Below are positions 13,101-26,700 of a stretch of 64,000 bases of DNA, one piece after another (the first letter of the stretch is position 1; the number at the start of each line of letters is the position of its first letter). The DNA is taken from NCBI GenBank assembly GCA_013433145.1, contig CM024168.1, forward strand, positions 18,243,868-18,307,867, given 5' to 3'. This stretch comes from Ascaris suum. Lineage: Eukaryota; Nematoda; Chromadorea; Rhabditida; Ascarididae. The translations under genes were made by a program, and so were the position numbers. The notes below the pieces were generated by a model that was given only the letters and a program-made list of their open reading frames with translations, was not told the origin of the DNA and did not search any database.

Positions 13101-16100
13101 CAGGGAGATGCCGGAGGTATGACATTCGTGAACCGGTGGGTCCAAAGACGACAAATCCTAATAAACATATGAAAGCGTGACATAACTCTTAATTTGTAGA
13201 CCTAGCGAAAGCATTCAACTGTCAAAAACGATTGATAAAGCTACAGACACAGCCAACGCTTAAAGAGTCGTAGGGAAGTCGGATGCGGAAGCTCACGGTA
13301 ATACAGACAGGAACTGCTAAATGAAAGTTCTCCGGATGCGTAGCGCAACTGAACTGCGGCTAAGCATATTCCTCAGCCATGAGCGAATGAGAGTGTTCAA
13401 CTGTGCTGGTTCCGCGGTCCGTTCGCCTGAATTCTTTTCAAGGCTTTTGCTCCTACTGTTGAAAACGATCAAGGTTGAGACTATGGCAAGCTGAAAGTGT
13501 CGATATGGGCGTTGACCACTGCTCACATTTGTGGCAGAATTTTCATCGAATTTTCCTGTACTGCAGCAACAATTCATTCCGCTAACAAAAATCTTTCAAA
13601 AATGAGTTCTTCGCCTTGAAGAATTTATCTCGGCACCAAAGTGTGCAGACATTTAAACGAGCCAGACATAAAAATCCTTGGCAAGGTGGGCTCGAGAAAT
13701 CATCGATACAGAAAGCACTAGCTGACTTATGCGCAAAAATTGCGCATGCTTTTTAAAAATACTAGGAAAAAAAAGAGTATGAAGAGGAAATGACTGTAGC
13801 CAGTACAAATGATAAACATGACGGCAAATCTACAAGCTGAGATGGTTATACGCTTGGGTCCGATCAGAATGGAACATATGATTTCGAAGAGACGTAGCAA
13901 ACAATTGGGCTTAATCAGCGATTTCCGAAAAGATTGAGCTGCATATCTCATAAACAGCAACTGATGTTAGCAAACGACCTGAAGGCAGTCACATGCCGTA
14001 CAAAAATTGACGCGTTCGTCGGGGTCAAACGGAAATTCAGCAGAACACTGCCTTTATGTAAAGTCTGACATGAATTCCAGTAATGCCCGGTAGCGCTTCT
14101 GGAGCTTTTTCTCCAACGCTACGAAAGACTAACTGCCTTCGCGTTAAGATAAGGTTGCTGAAGTTCTTTTTTTGACGATTCGGAACAAAAAGCGCACCGT
14201 AGAGGTCTCCTCTGTTGGAACCCGCATCTGCCATTCGCAGCGTTTTGGGTGAAGAAAATAATGGCTAGTTAGATGCTTTTTTTAGTATTTCCTTTCAATG
14301 TTTCCATAACGGACGAAGTCTCTTTTCCAGCGCCTCGGATACTTTTGTTTCGTTTTACGAGTTAATAAATTAATCTCTCAAATTAATGAACTTTTCTCTG
14401 TGATCTTGTTTATGCGTAAGAGAAAGCGAAGGTATGGATGGCACATATAATTAGATGTACTGCACCTTGGACTAAAATATCTGCTACAATACTGCAGGAA
14501 ATCTAGGGCCACACAAATGAGTTTCCTGCCTGTTCGCCACGACCTGCCATCATGAGGGTTCCCATGCAAAAAATTGGATTCTGTTGGAGGTGAGTTTTTT
14601 CACAAAAAAACTTTCGGTTTGTCCCAGAGCAAACACATGTATAATTTTGAATGCAATAGGCGTGGTTTTCCTCACCGTCATTTGATTCTGACACCGTAAG
14701 CTTACTTCTGCTGCTTAAAATACTGCTAAACCTTCAGCCCGCATCCGTCATGCCCCTGTTGAGTTCTAATTGAGGCATTCTAGCAAAGGCAGGACGCAAC
14801 ATTTGCACTGTGTCTGAGAGAGATACCCTCAACGCCTCAACGAATCCACGTGCCATGGCTGTTTTGCCTACTTCCGCACAACCAGCTATGATCTCGCCGA
14901 ACAGCATAGCTCTTCAAAACTACTGTCGATGAGTTTCAGCATCTCATAAAGTCTGATGTACCACTCATTGACTGAGCAGTGCACCCGTATGTTCTCATAC
15001 CACCGTCACGAACGCCCTTCACAAGCACTGTGAAAAACAACAGGAACTGCCAGCATGCAGACGTCGGAGAAGATCCACAACTTTAGCCAAAAAAAAGGTT
15101 TGCACCGAAAAAAGGAGATGTCCAGCACCTGGTGAGTCGATCATATGTTCCATCACTACGAGCTGCAACACTGTGATTGCTGCGATTTGATGTCAACAGC
15201 TGCAACCCTTTGCTCAGAAATTCGCAGAATTGCATCCGCTGCTGAAGGTTTTCCTTCCGCACGAAAGTGAGAGGCCACATTTCGTCGAAGACGTTTGGCT
15301 CGTCCTAGTCTCGATCGAGAAATTTTACCGCATCCGCCCCAAACAGCTTTCATTTCGCTCGCTCGGAATGATGCCTATTCAGACCTTTCAACTCTCCTCA
15401 AAAATCACTTTGCAAACAAAAGCTTCATCGCTTGTTAGGAGTCAAAGAACCTTTTTCCGCTTCCAGTCATCGGACCACTGGACAAGAAGAATCTGCTACC
15501 TTTTGCTGCATTGGCAAGAAATGTGCAATAGTAGAGGACAACGGAATTCGAACTGAATCTACTTCATCTTCGAAACGAAGTGACATTAATTTTTTGGTAG
15601 CATTCAACTTTGTTTTTTTGGTGCTTTCAAGACGAAGTTTTTCGTTTGGATTAGTGTAAAGTTGATGTTTGGGTCTTCTTCATCCGCATTGTCTCACTGC
15701 TTGAGTTGCGAGTCTCCGCGGCTATAAATTGAGCAGCTATAATTTACGCACCGATCACAACCTCAAAAACAAAACTCTGCACGAAAAACTTCCAGAATAT
15801 TTCAAGCTGGTTCCATTTATGGATGGGCACCCTTCCTACCTAGCTCCCCATGCTGGTGGTACATCATCTTTCTCCACTGTTGTCTCTCACGGTTCTTTTC
15901 CTTCTAACGACAACGCTCTTCATACTCCCCTCTCTAGCGATATTTTATTATCCTTTCCCTCTACTAATTCGCACCGGACGAAAAAAAATTGGCGAAGGGT
16001 GCATATAGAAGCTATAAACTCTTATTTCCCTTAAAACTTAATGTCCATTATGCCTTGCGTTCGATGCACTTTGCTCCGCATCTCTCACTAAGCGTTAACG

Positions 16101-19100
16101 AAAATGAGGCCCCATGCCGTTAACACATGATCGAATAGGCACAACTAAGCATGCTAGAGGCATTCTGATATGTCACTATTTGCCGGAAATTGTGACCATT
16201 ACTAATTATATTGAAGCCACAATTCCCACGACTCTCAGCAGCAGAAAGGCGAGTAGGATCCACCTTTCTCTTCAACTATGACAATAGTGAAGAAGTCATC
16301 TCCACCTCGCAATCCTCGCCATTCTCTTTTCCTCATCATCGGTCACGAGCCCTCTGCATCTTCACTAACCTTCCCTCTCAACCACCACCTTTGAAACAAA
16401 TCAACACATTTGCCATATTATGTATCAAGTTTGAAAGAACAAAATGCATGCAAATGAATTACCTTGCGGTCCGGGAGGACCCGGCATCCCCATTAATCCC
16501 GGTCGACCAAGCGGCCCAGTCTGGCCTGGATTCCTTAAAGAATTTATTTTCATTCCATTTTAAGTATTTTCTATATCAATGATAAAAGGAACTTATTTCA
16601 GGGCGTTCCAAGATTAGTGACGCTTTTTGGCTGCACATACGCCTTCGGAACACATGTTGCGAAAGGCGCAGCTCACAGAAAATGTTCAAAACCACGTTAT
16701 TCGTATCGCCCTACAAAAGCCGTAACTACAGTGAACGCAACAGTTCTCATCTGAAAGTTGGCCCTCGGTAAGTGGAATATCGGCGAAAGCACTCTGAGCT
16801 AATATTGTGCTCGAACGGCTGCACATGACAAGTAATGAACTGCTTTCGTTTGCTTCAAGCATACACGAGTATCTCAAACACAGCTTTCTCATTAAGCTCA
16901 TTAGGTGAACGCTGTTCCCAATCCATTTCGCTCATCGTTAGTGATATTTTGCTGCTGAGTAAACATCTAAAATGCTTTACGTACTTGCACCTCATATTAT
17001 GGGCCAAGGGTTATCGTTATTATTCACTGTATGATACTTGGCCCTTTATTGCCCATATTAAAGCCTTTTCGATGATAAAAACGGCCATACAACCTCGTCA
17101 AAGGCGTTGGAAAGTAAAATAAAAGTAAAGGCAATTACCACAAAATTGCAGATTTTCTCTGAAGTTCACGCAATAAGTCCAAAGTGTATGTGCTAACACT
17201 TACGTCAAAAGAACTGGTACTATTATGAAAACTGAGGACAGTTATGATAGTGAACAAAAAGTTTGCCATCTTAAGTGCGTAATCGGATAACAACATCTAG
17301 TTGCTTGCTACAGGAAAAGGTTGCAAAGTACCTGGGAGATGCTAGGTTGCTCTTGTAAAGAATTTCTCTTAGAGAAATGATTCCTTATGCTGGCGACTGA
17401 AACCTCTGCATTTCTACTCCTGTTGTCGGGATTGTAGACGAATTCCGCACAACTGCCTTTGAATGAAACACAAGCATAAACATTCTACAAACAGACACAC
17501 ACAGAGAGAACCGCGTGCCTAAGGGACTTTTCCGTGTCCGAACGAAGAAGCAAATATGACACACCGCCGCATAAGAACAATTTTTAAGACTCCATGGCTT
17601 TAACAATCAGAAGCTGAAGGCAAGCGATAATTGAAGCCCCTTACAGCAAATCAGTTCAGTTCGATACATATGCCCATTCTTACGTCGCTGAAAAAGTTAT
17701 AGACGTTTTAGATTGACATGAACGGTAGATCGTTTCCACAGTTGATTGTTAGCGCCACTAATGCGATGACCGACTCGCCTCTATTGTCTACACTGCTATT
17801 CCAGTATCGCTTCGCCGGTTGTTTTGTTTGCTTGTGACCAATATCAATGACTTTAAACGCGGAGAGTTCAGAAAGCCTCTTCAGCCACATCAGCAGAGAG
17901 TGGAAATATAATAAATCGAGTGCATCATTAAACCGAGCTGCGGCGAACGCCAGTTTCACAATAAACGCTAAAGCAAGTACAGAAAATTGACACATGAGCT
18001 TGCATAAAATTCTGTTAACAAACCCCCTCACCACTGCGCCAAAGAAGCTGGCGCAGGATTCACTAGAACTGCATACTACCTACTCAGTTCGCGCCAAAAA
18101 TCCGGAAGGAACGACGAAAACTGTGGTAAGGCTTCCGCAAAAATTGACCTCTGTGGAAACCCAAACAATCCGCGGCAAAATAAAACTGGCTTTTAGTCCT
18201 ATTAAATTATAAATAGCGTTATTTAGACAATTTCTGGCACCTGTAAGTGCCATTTCATATATATGGACATGAGTCGTAACGAACTTCCTCAACAGAAGTC
18301 ATCCTGTAGCGTAAGTTATGACTTTTGGAGCCATAGCCTTCAGTGCTAGCAAGCTAAACATACAGAACAGACAAGCAAGAAAAATACTACATTTGTCCTT
18401 TTTGTGCTCAGAAGTTCACAGTACCCGCTGCTTTTCAAAGTACGTACATATAAGGCAGATGAAGAAGAACTCAATAGGAGATGGATGCGTGCATCTCATT
18501 CGGTAATTTGTAAACGGCCATTTGTTCAACAGCAAGACGAGGACTGGATGTATATTTGTGGAAAATTGAGGAGTCACATTACGATGAATCTTCCATTTTC
18601 TCGCTCTTAATATGTTGCTGCAATCACATTACGATTCTAGTCCAAACAGCCCATGGCTACTCAAAAAAAGCGGTGTTTAACTTCGCCTAAATTCAAAAGA
18701 CCAAAAAAACGACCGTCCGTATTTTAAAGCAGATTCGCTTAGAGCCAGCGGTTCCTGCATTCATAGAAATTTCTGATGAAAGATGAGCAAGAAGGGAATT
18801 GCGGCACCGTCACGGACGGCGAAGTGCAAAAAGTGCAAAATCTGAGAATTAGGCGACTAATCAAAAGCTTATAATGCGCCAAACGTAACGTTGCCAAAAT
18901 GTTAAACGTTCGAAGCATCGTGTTAAAAACTAGGGTGAAACGCGATCAAATTCTGCTGAACCCTCAGAAGTCTCGCTGTTATGTCGGACGCATACATAAA
19001 CGCACATGCTATTGAATTTTGGAAAACTCCTCAGCTGAAATTTGATGCTTTTACCTCTCTACGACTGCACTTTTCGAGCCAAGGATTGGTTCCAACATAG

Positions 19101-22100
19101 CAAACAAAGCAAGCCAATATTACCATGAAACACTGGAATAACCTTCAGGAACATCGACCTTCATGGTTTACGTAACCACTCCTTGAAGTGATGCTGCTGA
19201 GCGAGTCGAGAGAAGCAAAGTGCAAGAAAATTTTTCCAACTGGGGCGAAGCTAGCACATAATTTTTTGGGCAAACAAAAAGAGAAGATAAAAATGGAAAT
19301 CATCAACAACTTTCAAATTTCTTCGGTGCTTTTTGAATCCATCTGATGTCAGCTTTTTTGTTTGCTGGACTTTCACTTCAAAAACGCGTGGGACATGCGA
19401 TTCGTAATGTGCGAGAAACAAATTAAAAGGATACGTATACTGTGCAGTAGGGTGTAGATGTAAATGCAACAGAGTGCATTATAGTGATCTGAAAGAACAA
19501 AAGCAGATAAATGCTGGCTATTCAACCGTAGCAGAAAGCAGTTATAGCATTTCAACTGCACTTCAAATTTACAGAAATAGTGCTCACATCAGGGACAGTT
19601 TGAAAAACATTCTGAACTTATCAACACGGCAAGCGGTGACTACATGAGTGCTGAGTTCACTCCAAGCTGCTAAGTACCTTTCAGACGTCTCTTCACCTGC
19701 TATTCCCTGAATGATGCTAGCTGATTTTCAAATCATTTGATCTACTCGATATGTGGCTAGGAAATTTCTTCTAAAATTTTGAAAATTAACGTCTAAAAAC
19801 CCTCATATGATTTTTTACTCAAAAGATCTGAGCCCAAACTCAGACAGCCCAAGTGAACATAAAACAATAGGTTAAACTTATCCCCTCTCGTAGCAAATCC
19901 ACGCTGAACTGGCCCGGCAACTTTAGACAGCTTAATGTGCAAGGGCCACAAATATTTGAAGATAACCTAGAAGGGATTATACAAAGGTACGATACGCTTT
20001 AGTTCGAAATGTGACTTTCCCAGATTTGTAGGCAAACTCATCTCCGTCTTTTGTGCACCGTTGCAGCCGATGCTGAAATCATTTGTCATGTGCTGTCTTT
20101 CTCATTTCATTTGCAGAACACAAATTCTGCGTTTTGGCTCTTCACATAACAGTCATAGTCGAATGCCCATACAGAGTACAGCCAAATAAAACAATGTCCA
20201 GCAAATATTCAATTATTTCAGCCGACGAAGTTTTAGATAACCACGGACATAGTTAATGAGTTCAATATATTCAGCGTGGAGAAGGTCATGTTCGAAGCAG
20301 TGAATTAGATTCTACAGCGTCAAGCTCGATTAATCTCCTCCAGATTCCTAAGAAAGGAGCTTAACCGAACAGCGTTGTAGAACGTGGGCATTGAAAAAGG
20401 GAACGCAGTAAATAAGCACGGATATCATACCGCCATGATGCGCTCTGCAATAATTCAAAAGTAATCACGGCTGAACTAGGCGTTAAACTTCTGAGCTGCA
20501 AATGCATATTGGCTGAGACCGAAAAGTTAACTAGGCCGCTAAAAGCGATCGGGAAGCTCGGCATTTTACTGTACCTTCATGCAACAGTTTGCTAGGTGAA
20601 TTCATTAAATGCTTCAGATTGCCAATGGACACATTATATCGCTTTGCCTCCAGATTGCCACATTTTACAAATTGCCATGTGAGATTGCAAATGCTAAATT
20701 GTAAAAATGTTGGTTTATACAAAATTCCTGATCGATATTTTTTCGGCATTTCGTTACCAATTATTAGAGGTTTATACAAAATCCAGCACCTAAGATAAAT
20801 TTCTAGGATGATGAATGCAAATGAACTTTGCGTCATGCACCCCGTAAATCATGCTGTGCATTAAAATCTTTTCAATGATGAGCAATAAAGAAAGCTATGT
20901 AGGCATAAATAAACCGATCCACATCCCAGCACACTCGAAATCAGCCAATCTGATTCTTTGCTTTGCATAGTCAGTTCACCATTCACATAATTAGCCCAGC
21001 TGTCGCACTGCAGGAAAATCCTTATGGCGAAATAACGGAAAAACCTTCCGCTCGAAGTTCACAACAATCTGGCTTTACGAAACCGTACACATACTACAAA
21101 AAGCGATAGAGAAAAGCACTGCAAGGCATACCCAGGTGGTCCTGGTGGTCCTACAGGTCCCGGTGGGCCTCGTTCAGTGCTCGCCGCATCTGTACAGTAC
21201 TGATGAATCTCGAGACATTTTGCCAGCAGTTCACTAACCTGAAATCATATTTCAGCAGTAGGTGCTTCTGATCCGGTTAAATCTGAACATCTTGATCATC
21301 AAAAAATGCGCCAAGCCGCCGATAAGATGTGCACTTTTGGATTTCAACTTAAGATGCTTAAACTAAAATGAGGACAACCATCCAATAATGTGCTTTCACA
21401 CTAAATCGACCAATGCACAATTTCGCCAATGGAAAATTTGTATTTGGGCCATATTTAGTTGAGTGTAGCATAAACTCATCGATACACCTATGAACACTAG
21501 GCTATTGATAAGTGATATAAACGTCAAACCAAACGTCCTGAAGGCATGAGATAATTCTGCAGTGCACAGGATACAAGCCAGATCCCAGTACAGCAGCTGC
21601 TTCCGTTAGAGACAAGATTTTCGGATACTGCGAAAACGTTCAACAGCTTCCTGGAATACCCGCACGGACACAGTCCGTACGTCGTCCTCACCAAATTTTA
21701 GCTGCGTCACTTTCCTTTCGATTTCGCTATTGGTAAAGATATTGTACACAATCAACTTGACCTTCCTTTCGAAGGATTTTTCAATTAGCCAACACTATCG
21801 GTCATACGCTTACGGTCGCCAACGGTCATAAATGTGCCGAAGATTCAAAGACTTTTTTAACATATGCGATAACAGGCATGAAACTTAACATAAAAGCATG
21901 AAACTTATTGCCACCAATGCAGCCTAATGGCCATATTCGAAAGTGATTGTCATCAATTCCACCACAGTCACTCGGTTTCAGCCTACTCTGTTTGTAGCCT
22001 CATTCATTTTCTTCTCATTCAACCTGTTCCCTCGCACCCAAGCTTTCGTATGGAATACAGATAAAGTGTTTTCAACCCTTCATGTTTTATGTTTTTAGAA

Positions 22101-23725
22101 GTACAGCGCTTACTTATACAACCTTTATTATGCTAATTTTATATTTTGGCTGTATTGAGTGCTACTGTTGTCCTTTTGATGTAACTTTTGAAGATACAAA
22201 GCTTCCGTTCCAACTTTCAAGTAAAAATATCATTGACTTTTTGGGAGTTTGTGCAAGTCGACTGCCTCGAAGCATACCACAATCTTCTCTACGTATCATT
22301 ATCTCTTTTTTTCTTCACTAAACAACAGTGCTTCTCTACTGCAATTTATCTGCCATCTCTTAGAACATTTGCAATCTTACAATCTTCTACCAAATGTACT
22401 ACGTCGAATACAAATTCCATTCACTCACACCTCCTGCGAATAATTAGGTACATCGCCACCAGAGAACGCACGATCCGGAGTATATGATGTTCTTGTGGTG
22501 GCAAGGGGAAAGCGATGAAATTTCTCATCAAAGCCATGACCGCAGAGTCAGCGCAATGCGTTTACGCCTATTAACACTCAACGACACTTCCACTTTATAG
22601 TCTACGTTTTACGAAAACGATAGGACTGATGGAGAAAGTGCAACAATACGCCATCAAATCTGGCATAACATGCAGTTCTGTAAGTTAGTCGATCGCGCCA
22701 ATCGCTCCCAAAAATCAAAGAAAGACAAAATCCCAAACAATGCACTCTGCCATCAGAACTATCACCCCTACAAGTCCTCGATGAAAAAAACTCTTTAAAC
22801 TGCAACGATAGCAGAATTAAGTAACCTACACACTTTGTAGTACCTCAATGTTACTAAATCAAATAAGACGATCAATGTAGGGAAAAAGAGGAATATCGAC
22901 AGATTTATTTGAAATTGCCGAAATATGTGGGAAGCATATATCAAATAAATCCCAGTTTCCGGTTTTCGCAACCCCAATTATTGAAAGTTCTTGAGCTGGT
23001 ATCGCTGGATGGACAAACAAAGACCTACATGAGCGCGGGCATGACATCACCGTAACGCGCTATTACGAAAATCTGCACAACAAAAGCCGCAGAGGCTTTC
23101 TTGGATAACCTTTCAGATGGGTATGAAACGCTGAAAGGTTCAAAATGCCAGTTTTAAATACCTTCACGTTTTGCACCATTGGAGTCGGTAAAGAACGCCA
23201 TCATGCCCATTACTTTAAAAAAAAACGCGGCATCTTTACTCTTTTCGAATTACTGAAAATCTGATGACAGTAATGAACCTCAAGTCTGAGTAAAGCAAAA
23301 ATCAACATGAGGGACAAACCAGGATGCCGAAATACTTTTACATAACATCCTGTTTAAGAATAATCCGATTTCTTCGACTTCGATTACACCTACAGTTGGA
23401 GCAAGCTGTAAAGCATGAAGATTTAAAACGCATACATTTATATTCGAAAGTGACTTACCTTAATTTTAGAAAGTGAATGCACCCAAACATCGCTTTTGGA
23501 AGTGTTATGTGGGAGCGCAGGAGGGACTGTAACTGCACGTTGGTACCTCAGACGACTCCAGTCGAATACACCCGATCGACTCTGGCTGCATCTTTCTTCA
23601 AAGCTTGTTAAACGCAGGTGCACATCAGCGAACGCCACAATGGTTACGAGAAAGATGACCAGTTGGGAGACCTCCAGTTGACGCACTTTTCTTCGTTCCA
23701 CATCTCCGAATGAGTTCAATTCCAT
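1175..23725 (-). CDS. Colmedin (gliomedin/UNC-122/COF-2-like): TM + collagen + olfactomedin, 3' end off window
   Basis: Eight minus-strand exons chain in one frame: 23725-23459, 21238-21132, 16533-16463, 9921-9830, 6230-6089, 2818-2709, 1987-1890 and 1337-1175 (or 1180), giving about 350 residues. Residues 1-21 are basic and cytoplasmic (RRKVR). A hydrophobic segment at about 22-37 (LVIFLVTIVAFADVHL) suggests a type II signal-anchor. Residues 113-160 are an uninterrupted Gly-X-Y rod of about 16 triplets running across three introns. A CPRCPV cysteine motif and a Thr/Pro-rich linker (about 200-226) follow, and the olfactomedin domain starts near C232 (KPVFHAHSNTYFGSWMRDA, RWLTNHFQGDTIEEY, LPYLYDGTNSAFFNGSFYF). 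Only its first half, about 120 of 250 residues, is present. An in-frame TAG six codons upstream supports the start ATG. Known colmedins act at synapses or in extracellular matrix (C. elegans UNC-122, vertebrate gliomedin). I cannot say which nematode paralogue this is. Introns are 0.55-6.5 kb. Confidence 0.9.
1338..9829 (-). other. Colmedin introns between the exons from 9,921 to 1,337
   Basis: The introns are about 3.6 kb (9,829-6,231), 3.3 kb (6,088-2,819), 0.72 kb and 0.55 kb. Donors seen include GTGCGT after position 9,830, GTAAGT after 6,089, GTTGCC (weak) after 2,709 and GTGAGC after 1,890. Acceptors include GTTTTCAG before 6,230, CACCGCAG before 2,818 and CCGTTGCAG before 1,337. For the exon at 2,818 an alternative acceptor 12 nt further in (exon start 2,806) keeps the same phase. 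Apart from a CA-rich microsatellite I recognise no other gene in these introns. The long open frames inside them have no domain or splice support. Confidence 0.6.
8825..8882. repeat. CA/CG-rich microsatellite
   Basis: An imperfect (CACACG)n/(CACGCA)n run of about 58 bp inside a colmedin intron. It is simple sequence with potential to form Z-DNA because of the alternating purine-pyrimidine pattern. No gene is implied. Confidence 0.9.
9922..16462 (-). other. Largest colmedin intron (about 6.5 kb)
   Basis: Donor GTAATT at 16,462 and acceptor TGTATTTCAG at 9,922 bracket this intron. It splits a glycine codon (G|GA) so that the Gly-X-Y repeat stays in register. Inside it are a 300-bp polypyrimidine block at 10.3-10.6 kb and a GC-richer stretch at about 14.7-15.6 kb with several short protein-like frames broken by stops on both strands. 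That stretch may be an old repeat, but I could not assign a family. A possible extra exon near 13,155 is discussed under rejected items. Confidence 0.6.
10318..10617 (+). repeat. Polypyrimidine block (TTCTTAT-like, degenerate)
   Basis: About 300 bases are almost entirely T and C on the plus strand, built from imperfect TTCTTAT/TTCTCAT/CTTATT units. On the transcribed minus strand of the colmedin gene it is a polypurine tract. It generates spurious Ser/Phe/Leu-rich open frames that should not be annotated as protein. Confidence 0.9.
16534..23458 (-). other. Colmedin introns 1 and 2 with flanking exon signals
   Basis: Intron 1 (23,458-21,239, about 2.2 kb) has a strong GTAAGT donor and a GATTTCAG acceptor. 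Intron 2 (21,131-16,534, about 4.6 kb) has donor GTATGC and acceptor ATTCTTTAAG and splits a glycine codon as GG|G. I see no further exon, RNA gene or transposon that I can support here. A short direct repeat, ggtttatacaaaat, occurs twice near 20,711 and 20,770. Confidence 0.5.
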
Positions 23726-26700
23726 TGCATTAAAGTATCGCTACCGTGAACGAATGTGCATTCCTAAACCACAATGACTTCCCTGTGAGCAAAATAAAAA
23801 TGTGCATGAGCACAAAATCGGACCGTACCCGCCGTAAATATCACACCTCAACAAGCATCGAGATCAGCAATAAACACATTGGTTTATCACTCTTGTCATT
23901 TCGTTTGCTTCTGCAGGTAAATGAGTTCCTTACACTAAAGTAATAATAGACCGAACGATATTGTTTCCACTCCAGATTTTCAGATAGCATGTGCATTCAT
24001 CCGAAAGTTCTTCTTCTGTTATATAATCCGATCTTTGGGAAACAGGAGTAAATGGTCGCTCTTATATTACCTCATGCAATTTTTTCCAATAAAAGAGCAT
24101 GCTGACCAGAACCTACTTGTTCAGAATATATATCGTAAGGAACTTTGCGCATTCTGACCTTCAGGGCTAGATATCGTAAGACTTTAACAATGAAAGCCGA
24201 CAAATGTGAGATTCCCTATCTTCTATATATGTTTTATGTGACGGCATATGATATGACCACGCTGGGCAATGGTATGTTCTGAACCGTGACTTCATTATCA
24301 GAGAAGTACGAAGAAGTTATCAACTTGCTTTACATCCGAGTGATGTTCTCTACGCACACAACAGCAGATAATTAATGGTGAAATTAATGTCAACTTAAGC
24401 CACCTACAAAACTTAAAATGGTGAAAATAAATCCCGATAGGGAGTATAAAGTGAATAACTTGTCGACCAAGAAGTGCGTCAGAGCAATATTTTCCGCACT
24501 TGTCTAGAAAAACCGTGCAAAAACACTCGCCTGATTAGCTATATGAATTACTGATTACACGTGAATGACTGGACAAAGAATAAACGAATGACCGTGAAGT
24601 GTGCCAGAGAAAGCAGCACGATGTGCGTTTTTGCACGTCGCCCAACGAGCCTCCTTCATAATCCACCAACAAGCAGTGAGTATGCAAAATAATGCCTTCG
24701 TAATTTGAATAACTAGACCGCTATTGTAAGCCAATCACCAGAAGCAAAAGCAACGACTTTATATACACGCAAACTTCCAAAACTTCGTCCATAATTTGCC
24801 CCTGGCAAAACCCACCGGATACGCAAAACGGGATGCTGCCACAGTATTTTTTCACAGACAAAGTTGCAAAAAGGCAAGAAATTACAGCTGCAGCAGTTCA
24901 TGCATTCGAAAATTTCAAAAACACGTATAGAAGAAAGGCGAAAATGCTAGCACGATATGGCCTTGCATCAAGCTCGTGCGGTTATCTAATTCTACAAGTA
25001 ATCAAAAAACAATAAAACAGGCGGAATAATGCATTCAAATCTCAAGTGACCCTACCGTCAGTATTAATCCTCAATAACAGAATTTTTTTGCGATCGAACC
25101 CGTCTAATATGAAACTTCGGCCAGCGTAAATGCAAGTGAACTTTCGCCCTGAAATGTCGGTAGTTCTTCTCAAAGCAGATGGATCAAAGTAAAGGCAGGA
25201 GAGGATGACAATATGCAATGTGCAAAGATGACCATCAAATTTTGCAACTACAGCTCCTTTGGTTGTCGAGTTGATGTCGCTGGGCAAAAAGAAATAGAAT
25301 CCAACGCATAAGCAAGCCACGCTTTTGAATAAACGGGCCTTGCAAGAGCAAATTAACAAAGGTTGAGTCAATGAACTGTGCAGCTGCAGATTCATTCTGC
25401 ATCAGCTATAAGAACAACACTGAAAAAGATCCGTTGTTCTAGCACGACATCCATATTTGTAGTCCCACTCTTCAAGTCAGCCAATATCGTAAATCATCAA
25501 CAAATACGACAGCTAATATGTGCAACGATCCATCACGTACTAACTGATCAAATCTCTTATATAGATCTGCTAGGAAAAAAACCCATCTTGATACCTTTCT
25601 GAAAATTTGCCTCTGCAAAGCCCGTTACGATACATCTGCTTTTGTGCCGCCCAGTAAAACTTTAGCCGGACCGGACCGGCGCGAGCCTGCGCAAGCAACT
25701 TTCAAAACTTCGTGCATCCTGGAATATACTGCAGCAGTGGGGAAAATACTGCACAATTCAGATGACTGGCACGAAAAAACTGGCGGTCACAGTACAGAGA
25801 TGACTAATCCCTCATAATTTTGTGATCAATACTATAAACCACTTTCCATTTGTGAAAGAAAGTTCGCAATAGCACGTCCCCATGTAGCTCGTAAAGTGAA
25901 AAGTGTTTCTAAACATCTCGCGAATACTGCTTAATGTGCTTTGTGAATGCTTGTCTCGGTCGTTATTACCCTTAAAGTTGCTAAACGCCTTCAACCCCTC
26001 CTAATTACGAACTTCTATGACCTATATATGTGCATTTGGGGTATATGTATCGCCACTTCCTTAGAAGACAACAGCAAACATGCACGGCCGAAGTTCCCAG
26101 AAACGGTAACGTTGACAAAATCAAATGACTGTGACATCGCATTTCACATAGTATAAGATGGAAGCGAGTCATTTTCGGATTACGACGTCAGCGTATCAGA
26201 CGGAAAAACGATCAACGCATGAGTATAGAAAGAGAACAACAAAAGAAATTTGTTAGGATATACTGGGAAAAGATCGAACAGTGAACAATAAAGTAACCGA
26301 TATGACATAAATGCTCCTACCTCAAACTACGCGGTTCTCTGTCGTCTGGGCACTCACTTAAACTACCTCTGGGCACTTAAACTATGCCCCATGTAACATG
26401 TCATGAAAAATGCCGCGTACTCTAAGTAAATTTTCCGAACGGCTGTTCCTCAAGGTTGAATGGTTCGCTTTTGTCATCAGCAAACAAACAGTCCGCGGAT
26501 TTCGTTTGGAAATCCGCCTCATCCTGTAGTGGGATTTGCATGTTCAGAAACTGCTTCGAAAACCTTCAAAATTGCAAACTGCATTCTTTGAGCCCTGCGA
26601 CACAGGTGCTTTAGCACTATTGTGAAGCATACATATTTTACTGCCGACGTATTTTAGAATATTGCACGCTGATATAGCCCTGCTGCAAACAAGAGAACTG

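Noticed and set aside
12685..13125. 146-codon minus-strand frame
   Set aside because: Intronic, no domain, and crosses no splice site in phase with the host gene.
13040..13155. Possible extra colmedin exon containing G-F-V-V-F-G-P-T-G-S-R
   Set aside because: The acceptor and start phase fit, but the repeat is not Gly-X-Y, no donor restores the phase needed by the next exon without breaking the collagen register, and direct joining of 16,463 to 9,921 is perfect.
9830..23725. Cuticle collagen
   Set aside because: The Gly-X-Y exons first suggested a cuticle collagen, but the signal-anchor start, very short rod and downstream olfactomedin exons fit a colmedin instead.
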